A stretch of 64,000 nucleotides of DNA from an alpha proteobacterium HIMB5 (GTDB lineage: Bacteria > Pseudomonadota > Alphaproteobacteria > Pelagibacterales > Pelagibacteraceae): assembly GCA_000299095.1 (NCBI GenBank), contig CP003809.1:981001-1045000 (forward strand). The letters are read 5' to 3'. Below are positions 56,467 through 64,000 of this stretch, one piece after another (the stretch's first letter is position 1; the number at the start of each line of letters is the position of its first letter). Both the position numbers and the translations under genes were made by a program. The notes beneath the pieces are model-generated. The model saw only the letters and a program-made list of their open reading frames with translations. It was not told the DNA's origin and did no database searches.

Positions 56467-58052
56467 ATTTTCTAGTATGTTTTAAGGAAAGATGATGGTC
56501 TTTTTCATTATGAAAATATCTAATTGAATTAATAATCCTTAAATGTTTTTTTTTTGTAAAACTTTTAAGCCAATAATCATATATTTTATCTGAATACATA
56601 ATTTGTCTATTTTTTTCCTTTAAAAATTTTTCCCCAATATTTTCGAATAAAAGATTTGAATGAAAGTAAAATTGGTTCATGTAATGAAATTCATATAATT
56701 CATCATAATTAAACTTTAGTTTTTTTTTATCTAAATTTAAAACTGTATTTTCAAATTCTTTTAAACTTTTAGGATTAAAACAAAAATTATATTTTGCGTG
56801 GGGATTATTTCTGTCAGCATTTACTACTTTTACGCCCAACAAAGGCAATTCAGATCCACAAGATCCATATACTGTAAGCACAGCAAACATACCTTGTTTT
56901 ACTAAATCATTAACTGGAGCGTCTTTATCAATTATTTTAAATACGGGGTTTTGATTTAAGAAATCGTTCAGCAATTTTTCACTATTATCATCATAATTTG
57001 GATGAGGTTTAATATACCAATCAAAATTAGTTTTTTTTGCTATTTTTACACAAAATTTGAGCCACTCATAAAAATCTGGAAATAGAAAGTTTCCATAAAC
57101 GTGTGGGCTGTCAAAAAATGAATGAGCAAAAATTACTATTTTCTTTTTTTTATTATTAAGAAAATAATTTTTTTTAGATTTTATTATTTTTTTATTAGGA
57201 AAATAAAAATATTTTTCATCACCACTTATTATTTTTTTTATAAATTTTTTACCTTTATTAAGTGATTTATTCTTAATCATTTTTGGAAAAGATTTAAAAA
57301 TTTTTCTATATAGTTTGAAATGATAGTCATATCCGTTTGTTTTCTTTTTAAAAGAACAAGAATTTTTATCTATCTTATAAATTCTTGAATCTACACAATG
57401 AAATACATCAATATTTTTTTTTACAGCTATTCTTAGAGGAATAGCATTAAGATAAACAACATGTGAAACAGAAATGCCTTGTACTTTATTTTTTTTAAAA
57501 AATTTTTCCCAGAATAAAAAATTTTCAATACATTTGGAAAAAAAGCTTAAAAAACTTTTTGAATTTAAATCAATTGTTGGTTTATTGTATTTTTTTAGAT
57601 AACTGTCATATATAAGATCTCCTATCCATACACCATTAATTGAAAAATTTTCAATGTCTCTTTTGGTTTTTTTTTTTGAGAAAAAAATTTTTTTTGAGAT
57701 TTTTTTTGCTTTAAAAAAATCAAAATAATTTGTTATCCTAATTAAAAATTTATCTACTCCATATGAAGCATAAATTCCAAAATTTCTTATTTTAATTAAA
57801 GAACCAATAAACCATTTCAAATTATCAAAAAAAAAAAATTATTTTTTTTGTAATCTCTGTAAAAGTCGTAAGCAACTAATTTGCAATTTTTTATATATGG
57901 AATTGAATTTACCAAATAAGAATTGGCAATCTGAACTCCTTGCCAACCGTTGAATTCAATTAAAAATAAATTGTTATTTTTTTTTTATTTTTAAAAAAAA
58001 CACTTTGGTTATGTTTGATAAAATTTAGATAATGATTTGAATTTTGGACCAT
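56456..58052 (-). pseudogene. Surface-carbohydrate GT-B-like protein, N-terminal frame broken at A10
   Basis: ATG 58052 opens MVQNSNHYLNFIKHNQSVFF and stops after an A10 tract (57977-57986). A11 continues through LFLIEFNGWQGVQIANSYLV into the long open frame from 57820, giving about 532 residues. The C-domain has VIFAHSFFDSPHVYGN, FDWYIKPHPNYDD (KPHP motif) and LTVYGSCGSELPLLGVKVVN. It is like capsule-type GT-B transferases or polysaccharide-export Kdo transferases. The acceptor is unknown. It lies between the two DegT aminotransferases. Confidence 0.68.
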
Positions 58053-58061
58053 TATTAATAT

Positions 58062-59210
58062 CTAACTAAAATATTTTTTAATTTTTTCAATAACATAGTT
58101 TACATCCTTAAAAGAAAGATTGTGATGGATAGGTATGCTCACAGTTTTAAGAAAATATGTTTTATAATCACTTAGATGAATAGTTTTTTTTTTGATTAAA
58201 CTAAATTTATTTAAAGGTATGTAATGGTACTGACAAAAAATTCTATTTTTCATCATATAATTTAAAAATTTATTTTTTTTAATCAAATTCTTAAAATTTA
58301 AATTAATTAGTACTAGGTGAAAACTCGAATGATTTTTACTATCGTATTTTGGAAAATTAATTAAATTTTTATAATTATTAAGTTTTAACTTATAATAATT
58401 ATAAATTTTTTTTCTTTTATTTATAAACAAATTTAATTTATCTATCTGCGAAAAACCCAAGGCACAATTAATGTCACTCATTCTATAATTAAAACCCAAG
58501 GTTTCTACATCATAATTCCAATGTTTTCTTTTATCTCTTACTATTCCGTGAGATCTGAATTTAATTATCTTATTAAAAATATTTTTATTATTTGTTGTAA
58601 CACACCCTCCTTCACCAGTTGTAATTGGTTTAAGAGGATGGAATGAAAACGCAGAAATATCAGCGTGTTTACAAGAACCAATTTTATATAATTTTTTTTT
58701 GACTGTATATTTTGCGCCGAATGCATGACATGCATCTTCTATAAGAAGACACTTTAATTTTTTTTTTATTTCATAAAACTTTTCATTATGATCAGGAAAG
58801 CCACCCATATATTGAACTACAATAGCCTTTACTTTTTTTAATTTATTTATTTTAATGCATTTAATAATTGCATCTGGAGTAATTAAACCTGATTGCTTAT
58901 CTACATCAGCAAAAAAAATTTTTGCACCTAGAAGCATACACATATTATAAGAAGAAATAAAATTTATTATAGGCATTATAACAACATCACCTTTTTTTAT
59001 ATCTGAAGCCAAAAAAGATAAATGCAAAGCTGAAGTGCCATTATTACATGTTGCAGTATATTTTACTTTTAAAAAATTCTTTATTTTTTTTTCAAATTTT
59101 TTGACATAATTACCTGTAGTAATTAAGTCATTTTTTAATGACTTAGAAACTTCAATTATGTCGGATCTGTCAATAAATTGCCTACCATAGTATATTTTTT
59201 GTTTTGGCAT
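58062..59210 (-). CDS. pseC: DegT-family aminotransferase, PseC-like
   Basis: A 382-residue PLP enzyme. It opens MPKQKIYYGRQFIDRSDIIE and has CNNGTSALHLSFLASDIKKG, QYMGGFPDH, LIEDACHAFGAKY, the PLP lysine in FSFHPLKPITTGEGGCVTTN, and FNYRMSDINCALGFSQ. The YGRQ start and SFHPLKPITTGEGG loop are those of PseC, which aminates the 4-keto sugar made by PseB. It fits the PseI-like synthase three genes upstream. It lies 5 bases after the SpsF fusion. Confidence 0.86.
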   Translation of the reverse strand: MPKQKIYYGRQFIDRSDIIEVSKSLKNDLITTGNYVKKFEKKIKNFLKVKYTATCNNGTSALHLSFLASDIKKGDVVIMPIINFISSYNMCMLLGAKIFFADVDKQSGLITPDAIIKCIKINKLKKVKAIVVQYMGGFPDHNEKFYEIKKKLKCLLIEDACHAFGAKYTVKKKLYKIGSCKHADISAFSFHPLKPITTGEGGCVTTNNKNIFNKIIKFRSHGIVRDKRKHWNYDVETLGFNYRMSDINCALGFSQIDKLNLFINKRKKIYNYYKLKLNNYKNLINFPKYDSKNHSSFHLVLINLNFKNLIKKNKFLNYMMKNRIFCQYHYIPLNKFSLIKKKTIHLSDYKTYFLKTVSIPIHHNLSFKDVNYVIEKIKKYFS

Positions 59211-59215
59211 AAATT

Positions 59216-61264
59216 TTAATATTTTCTTTCTCTTAATCCTGAAATACTGATTGGATTTTCTAAAAAATTTTTAGGATCAATTTTATCATTTTCAAATTTA
59301 GATATATTGAAAAACAAATCATTCAAAATATCAAAATAATCTTTCATAACCTTTTTGTCATGAGCAACCGAACAATAAATTACATTTGAAGCTAAAAAAT
59401 TTTTTTTCAACATTTCCTGAGATATATAATTTTTATATGCAATATTATTTTTTGATTTAAAATTAAATAGAGGTATTGCATCTAAATTTTTTATTTCTAT
59501 CTCTAATCCATTATTTTTTGAAATTTTGCTCCATTTTTCTTTAATTTTTTTTCCCAATTTTGTAATAATTTTCCAAGATTTTGTTTTATGCATGATTTCA
59601 AGTGTTTCTAACGCAGCCGTTGGTCCAACTCTCTCTGTCCAAAAAGTGCTACTTATAAAAGAAGAATTACAATATTCCATCACCTCCCTTTTTCCTACTA
59701 TTGCATTAATTGCATATCCATTTCCCAACGCTTTGCCAAAAATAGCTATGTCTGGATATACTTTATAATACTTATGTAAACCTCCATAAGTTTGTCTAAA
59801 GCCTGATGTACACTCATCAAATATTAAAACAATTTTCTTTTCGTTTGCAAGTTTTCTAATTTTTTTTAAAAAGTTATTTTTAGGCTCAACATCTCTTCTA
59901 ACTTCCATTTTGATAACTCCAATATTATGTTTTTTTACAATATTTTCTAATTGATTAAAATTATTGTAATCAAAAGGAATGGCTGTATTTTTTAATATTT
60001 TTGGTATTCCACTAACTGGAACCTTATGCATTAAATGACTATTTAAATTATTTGGATTTTTTATATTACTAGACAAATACCAATCATGCCAACCATGATA
60101 TCCACAAATAGCCACTTTATCCTTTCCTGAGGCGGCTCTTGCGATTCTAATAGCTACTGAGTTTGCTTCACCACCTGTTCTAGTAAATCTAACCATATTT
60201 GACCAAGGGTGCATCTCAACTAATTTTTCTGCAAGTTGAATTTCTTCTATAGAATTTAAAGTTGTCATTGTTCCATTTTTAACTGTTTGTAGAACTTTGT
60301 TATTTATGCTTGAATTTGCATAACCGAGTATATTTGTTCCAACTCCCATGAAGGACAAATCATTTAAACAATTTCCATCTAAGTCCCAAATTTTAAATCC
60401 TTTACTTTTTTTAAAGTATGCAGGCCATTTATTTGGTAAAAATAAATCTGGATTTTTTGAAAATAACATAGTTCCTCCTGGAATTATATTTTTTGCTCTT
60501 TTCCAAGTCTTTTGTCCAATGCTCATATCGATGCCTTCATTTCTTCTTGTGTTAATATTTAAATCAAATAATTTTTGTTTTTTTTTATAAAGCTTTACAA
60601 TTTCTAAAATTTTAAAATTATATATATCATCGAATTGATTTAAGACATTTCTTATTACATTTAAATCATTGGGGTCATCTAGGGTTAATCTTAAGAAAGA
60701 ATAATCAGAAACGTACTCTAAATTAGTTTTTTTTAATGAAGGATTTTTACGAATATGAGTAGTAACATGTTCTCTTAAATTTTTATTTTTTCTAGATGCT
60801 TTCCAAGCTAAAAATAAAGATTTAAATGTAAATACCTCTACATCTAATCCATCAGGATATGTTGGTGGCATTGTATTGGAAGAATAGTCCACATTTTCAT
60901 CAAAAAATTTTGTTATCACTTGATCTACAACAGAAAAATCAATAAGTGGACAATCTGCAGTAATACGAACGATATTTTTAGATTTAAAAAATTTTGCGGC
61001 TTGAAAATATCTATCAACAACGTCATCTTCTGACCCTCTGTAGCATTCAATTTTCATCTTATCGCATATCAATTTAACACTATCATCTGAGGAATGGTTT
61101 GTTGTCGCTACAATAATCTTTTTGATATGTTTAGACTTTTTCAATCTATTTATTAAAATTTCCAAATAAGTAAAATTTTTATATTTTTTTAATATCTTTC
61201 CTGGAAATCTTTTTGAATTATATCGTGCTTGTATTATTGTAATTAATTTCAATTTATTTTCCAC
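59216..61264 (-). CDS. SpsF/CMP-sugar synthetase-like domain fused to class III aminotransferase (GSA aminomutase-like)
   Basis: 682 residues, two enzymes in one. Residues 1-235 are an SpsF-type cytidylyltransferase-like domain (TIIQARYNSKRFPGKILKKY, GSEDDVVDRYF, RITADCPLIDFSVVDQVI). Residues 255-650 are a fold-type I class III aminotransferase close to glutamate-1-semialdehyde aminomutase: IIPGGTMLFSKNPDLFLPNK, TRTGGEANSVAIRIARAAS, CGYHGWHDWYLS, IFDECTSGFR and PLP-Lys511 in FGKALGNGY. It probably makes and/or activates an extra-aminated nonulosonate. It overlaps the aldo-keto reductase by 16 bases. Confidence 0.87.
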   Translation of the reverse strand: MENKLKLITIIQARYNSKRFPGKILKKYKNFTYLEILINRLKKSKHIKKIIVATTNHSSDDSVKLICDKMKIECYRGSEDDVVDRYFQAAKFFKSKNIVRITADCPLIDFSVVDQVITKFFDENVDYSSNTMPPTYPDGLDVEVFTFKSLFLAWKASRKNKNLREHVTTHIRKNPSLKKTNLEYVSDYSFLRLTLDDPNDLNVIRNVLNQFDDIYNFKILEIVKLYKKKQKLFDLNINTRRNEGIDMSIGQKTWKRAKNIIPGGTMLFSKNPDLFLPNKWPAYFKKSKGFKIWDLDGNCLNDLSFMGVGTNILGYANSSINNKVLQTVKNGTMTTLNSIEEIQLAEKLVEMHPWSNMVRFTRTGGEANSVAIRIARAASGKDKVAICGYHGWHDWYLSSNIKNPNNLNSHLMHKVPVSGIPKILKNTAIPFDYNNFNQLENIVKKHNIGVIKMEVRRDVEPKNNFLKKIRKLANEKKIVLIFDECTSGFRQTYGGLHKYYKVYPDIAIFGKALGNGYAINAIVGKREVMEYCNSSFISSTFWTERVGPTAALETLEIMHKTKSWKIITKLGKKIKEKWSKISKNNGLEIEIKNLDAIPLFNFKSKNNIAYKNYISQEMLKKNFLASNVIYCSVAHDKKVMKDYFDILNDLFFNISKFENDKIDPKNFLENPISISGLRERKY

Positions 61265-62095
61265 TTTCTTGGGTCTATTAATTTTTTTTCATTATTAGCA
61301 AAATCATCAGGAACAAAAATAGTTTTTTTCCTAAAACAATAAATTATCTCTTTTAATTGTTTTGCTGAGTCAAAACCAACTACGATGCCATCGATGTGTT
61401 TTATTTTCTTAATAAAATTAAGACATGCATCTAATTGTGAAATATTTTTTGAATTGCACCATGATGTGAATTTTTTAAATAAGTTTTTACTTTTAAAGTT
61501 TCCTATCTTTAATTGACTTTGAAGTAGTAAACCTTTTAAGAAACATGATCGAACATGAATTTCAATGTTTTGTTTTTTTAACTTTTTTAATAAATCTTTT
61601 TTTAAAAATCTTTGATCAAAAATATTAAGCGGAATTTGAATTATGTCAGGCTTCCAGAATTTTAAAACTTGATTAATTTCATTAATTTCATAAACGGAAA
61701 TTCCAACTTTTGAAACTAATTTTTTTTTTTTCAATTCTAAAATATATTCAAGGAATCGATTTTTTTTATTTAAAATATCTGACGTATCATGAACTAAAAG
61801 ACCATATAATTTTTTGATTTTAAGATCTTTCAATGACTTTGTGAGCATTTTATTAAGCCATAATTTTAAATTTTTTTCTTTTTTTACAGGTAATTTAATT
61901 TTTGTTATAATTTTCTTATTTAATCTCAACTCACCAATTCTTTTTTGACTATTACCATAATTAATTGCTGTATCAAAAAAACTTAAAACATTAGTTCTTA
62001 ATATATTATAAATTTTTCTTAATTCTTCGTTGCTAATTTTTTTTTTTTAATCCATACTTAAATCCTAGTTGTGCAGAACCAAAAATAATTTTCAT
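61249..62095 (-). pseudogene. Aldo-keto reductase, frame broken at A12
   Basis: ATG 62093-62095 reads MKIIFGSAQLGFKYGL and stops after an A12 tract (62037-62048). A11 continues as ISNEELRKIYNIL, then SFFDTAINYGNSQKRIGELR (the cofactor Asp and catalytic Tyr), into the open frame from 61929. That part has YGLLVHDTSD with the catalytic His, SKVGISVYEINE and IIQIPLNIFDQR. Joined length is about 282 residues. Its start overlaps the PseI-like stop by one base (TAATG). It likely reduces a keto sugar intermediate. Confidence 0.8.
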
Positions 62096-63141
62096 TAATA
62101 TTTTATATATTTTTTTTTAAGTGGAGTTCCTGCATATAATTTTTTACATGAAATTTTTCCAATTATCTCATCAAAATATCTTGGATGAAGTCCAAATGCT
62201 GGTCTAATAATTTTTATATTTTTTTTTGTAAATTTTTCATTCTTTTTGATATCTTTAAATATATAAATAGATCTTTTGAATTTTAAAAATTTTGTCTCAC
62301 TTTTTGTCGGCCCAAAGAAAATTTTTCCGTTTGCAGACCATGCCACTTCTGTCTCCTTTTTTAAGGATTTCAATTCATTAAATTCACTAGAAAATGCACC
62401 ATCTACACCTTTTTTTTTGCTTAAAGTAAAATGTTTTTCAATTATTGTTGCTCCATTATTAACTGCCGTTATCGCTGCGCCTATACCCAAACTATGATCT
62501 GAAAAACCAACTTCGCATTTAAATATTTTTTTCATTTTTTTAATAGTGGTCAAGTTTAAATCTTTTGGATTTGCTGGATAAGAACTAGTACATTTCAGTA
62601 ATGCCAACTGTTTGCAACCATTCTGGCGCAAATATTTTACTGATCTCTTCAACTCTTTTAATGAAGCCAAGCCTGTTGACATTATTACTGGCTTTTTAGT
62701 CTTCGCAACACGTTTTAATAATGGATAATGATTATTTTCGAAAGAAGCAATTTTATACATGGGAACATTTAAATTCTCTAAAAAGTCAACTGCAGACTCG
62801 TCAAAAGGACTACTAAAAAAAATTAAATCATTTTTTTTTGCCCTCTCAAAAATTTGGTTGTGCCATTCCCAAGGAGTTTGAGCTTTTTTATACAAATCAA
62901 ATAAGGAATTGTTTTTCCATAAATTTTTTTTGTCTTTTATGAAGAATTCTTTTCGTGATGATTTCATTGTTATTGTTTCAGGAGTATAGGTTTGAAGTTT
63001 TATTGCATCTGCACCAGCCTTAGCTGCTAAATCTACAATCTTAAGTGCCTTTTTTAATGAACCATTATGATTACCTGACATCTCAGCAATAATAAAAGGT
63101 CTATGTTTTTTAGATATTATTTTTTTGCTTACTTTAAACAT
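62095..63141 (-). CDS. pseI: N-acetylneuraminate-synthase family, pseudaminate synthase PseI-like
   Basis: 348 residues. The NeuB TIM barrel (1-275) has PFIIAEMSGNHNGSLKKALK, AGADAIKLQTYTPETIT, FFSSPFDESAVDFLE, MSTGLAS, LLKCTSSYPANPKDLNL, VGFSDHSLGIGAAITAVNNG and IIEKHFTL. A C-terminal SAF antifreeze-like domain (about 285-345) follows. It condenses PEP with a 6-deoxy-diamino hexose to a nonulosonic acid. The motif set is nearest to PseI. It overlaps PhyH and AKR neighbours by a few bases. Confidence 0.92.
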   Translation of the reverse strand: MFKVSKKIISKKHRPFIIAEMSGNHNGSLKKALKIVDLAAKAGADAIKLQTYTPETITMKSSRKEFFIKDKKNLWKNNSLFDLYKKAQTPWEWHNQIFERAKKNDLIFFSSPFDESAVDFLENLNVPMYKIASFENNHYPLLKRVAKTKKPVIMSTGLASLKELKRSVKYLRQNGCKQLALLKCTSSYPANPKDLNLTTIKKMKKIFKCEVGFSDHSLGIGAAITAVNNGATIIEKHFTLSKKKGVDGAFSSEFNELKSLKKETEVAWSANGKIFFGPTKSETKFLKFKRSIYIFKDIKKNEKFTKKNIKIIRPAFGLHPRYFDEIIGKISCKKLYAGTPLKKKYIKY

Positions 63142-63949
63142 CTATTTTGTAATTTTCTGGTATTTCGTGCACTTTTGATCTTCTACTCAATCTGGTAAAT
63201 TCATCCTTTGGTGGAACCGTATCAAAACCTAATAAAGATTTTTGTTTTTTTGTTAATTTATTAAAAGTTTTTCTAGGAGTATTTTTCATAAAATCAAATG
63301 ATGGTTTTATGAACCATCTTGCATATCCTAATACCAATGCCCATCTAGAATTATTGTCATATTTAGCAGAACCGCCATGCCAAAGATTAGCATTAAAAAT
63401 CAAAACACTTCCTTTTTTTGCATTTATATATTTTAAATTTTTAATTTGCTTATTATTATTTGCATATTTTTTATATTTATGACTTTTTGGTACTACTAAC
63501 GTAGTACCATTTTTTTTATTCACATCATCAAAATACCAAATTACGTTTGCAACTAAGTTGTAATTAACTCCAGGTAAATTGCTATCTAAATGTATGGGCT
63601 GTCCCTTATTTCCCTCAAAAGGACATCTTGCAGAAATATTGTTTAAGTAAAATGGTTCGTTGTTTTTATAAGATCCTTCTTTTAAAATAATATTTAAAAT
63701 TTTCATGACTAAATTATTCTCAAATAATTTAAACCAAACTAAATCCTTATTGTGAAGGTTATATACAACTTTTTCATAAGTCTTGTCTGCTACAGTTTTT
63801 TTTTTAAATAAATTTGCATATCGATTTGAATATTTTTTATAATAACCCTCTAAAAGGTTTTTATACTTTTCACATTCTTTTTCAGAAATAACATTAGGTA
63901 TTATTGTATACCCATATTTTCTAATTGCGTTGACACGATTTTTAATCAT
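63134..63949 (-). CDS. Phytanoyl-CoA dioxygenase (PhyH) family protein
   Basis: A 271-residue Fe(II)/2-oxoglutarate dioxygenase-like protein. The iron ligands appear as H-x-D in QPIHLDSNLPGVNYN and the distal His in NANLWHGGSAKYDNNSRWAL, followed by the 2-oxoglutarate Arg. Members hydroxylate small molecules, and in sugar loci they may modify the glycan or its precursor. It overlaps the PseI-like gene by 8 bases, so a role in the nonulosonate route is suggested by context only. Confidence 0.85.
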   Translation of the reverse strand: MIKNRVNAIRKYGYTIIPNVISEKECEKYKNLLEGYYKKYSNRYANLFKKKTVADKTYEKVVYNLHNKDLVWFKLFENNLVMKILNIILKEGSYKNNEPFYLNNISARCPFEGNKGQPIHLDSNLPGVNYNLVANVIWYFDDVNKKNGTTLVVPKSHKYKKYANNNKQIKNLKYINAKKGSVLIFNANLWHGGSAKYDNNSRWALVLGYARWFIKPSFDFMKNTPRKTFNKLTKKQKSLLGFDTVPPKDEFTRLSRRSKVHEIPENYKIDV

Positions 63950-63951
63950 GT

Positions 63952-63999
63952 TTATTTTAATTTACAAAAAACTGTGATTTGTCTTCCAAGATTTAACTC
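63952..63999 (-). CDS. C-terminal end of an upstream minus-strand gene (partial)
   Basis: The last bases read in one minus-strand frame as ELNLGRQITVFCKLK and then stop, two bases before the PhyH start codon. In such a tightly packed island this is most simply the tail of the next gene, possibly another nonulosonate enzyme. Fifteen residues are too few to name it. Confidence 0.35.
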   Translation of the reverse strand, partial: ELNLGRQITVFCKLK

Positions 64000-64000
64000 A

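Noticed and set aside
22000..64000. CRISPR arrays, insertion sequences, integrase genes or phage attachment repeats in the island
   Set aside because: No regularly spaced repeats, transposase-like proteins or terminal inverted repeats were found; the island looks shaped by homologous exchange rather than by mobile elements.

Overview
The window is chromosomal DNA of a streamlined, very AT-rich alphaproteobacterium of the SAR11 / Pelagibacterales type. The evidence is the low GC, intergenic gaps of a few bases, the alphaproteobacterial split pntAA/pntAB/pntB transhydrogenase, a TrcR (DUF1013) gene, zinc-free L31 and L36 ribosomal proteins, and a 5S rRNA gene standing alone at the edge of a large polysaccharide island. 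That last arrangement is the layout I know as hypervariable region 2 (HVR2) in Pelagibacter.

Region 1 (1-21750) is conserved core. On the minus strand are ftsH (5' end only), tilS, cpoB, the complete tol-pal envelope operon (tolQ-tolR-tolA-tolB-pal, closed by an intrinsic terminator), ruvC, yebC, a YmdB-like phosphoesterase, a 5-formyltetrahydrofolate cyclo-ligase, zapA and a ZapB-like coiled coil. On the plus strand is a central-carbon run (tkt-gap-pgk-class I fba) continuing into thiE, efp, suhB, rpmE, trcR, rpsU and initiator tRNA. On the minus strand again are a transaldolase-family protein, pntB-pntAB-pntAA, a 36-residue aa3 oxidase subunit IV, rpmJ and 5S rRNA. I find no broken gene here.

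Region 2 (21797-64000) is a surface-polysaccharide island. From left to right it holds: a GDP-fucose module (epimerase, fcl, gmd) with an FkbM methyltransferase; multipass membrane proteins, a WecA/MraY-type lipid-sugar initiator and many glycosyltransferases; a UDP-glucuronate-epimerase-like gene; a PseB-like dehydratase next to an ABC exporter of the flippase type; a plus-strand operon headed by an EPS-type MarR regulator and coding for CMP-sugar synthetase, a GT2-synthetase fusion, Gfo/Idh reductase, a DAHP/KDO8P-type synthase, a shikimate-dehydrogenase-like protein and an asparagine synthetase; a minus-strand operon with E1alpha, E1beta and a lipoyl carrier fused to a NeuD-type acyltransferase; a PQQ-type sugar dehydrogenase; and a nonulosonic-acid module (two DegT aminotransferases, an SpsF-aminomutase fusion, an aldo-keto reductase, a PseI-like synthase and a PhyH oxygenase).

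The most striking points are the lipoyl-NeuD fusion paired with a two-gene 2-oxoacid dehydrogenase E1; a DAHP-synthase-like enzyme in which the metal-ligand Cys is Asn; an identical palindrome (TGTTCA-N5-TGAACA) over the start codon of the MarR gene and in the divergent promoter next to it; a dedicated promoter for the detached 5S gene; and twelve island genes whose frames are broken or altered at 14 places, nearly all long poly-A tracts, against none in the core. Once those frames are joined, no stretch over about 200 bases lacks a gene. The largest gaps are 33466-33633 (nothing recognised) and 41228-41408 (divergent promoter with the palindrome).
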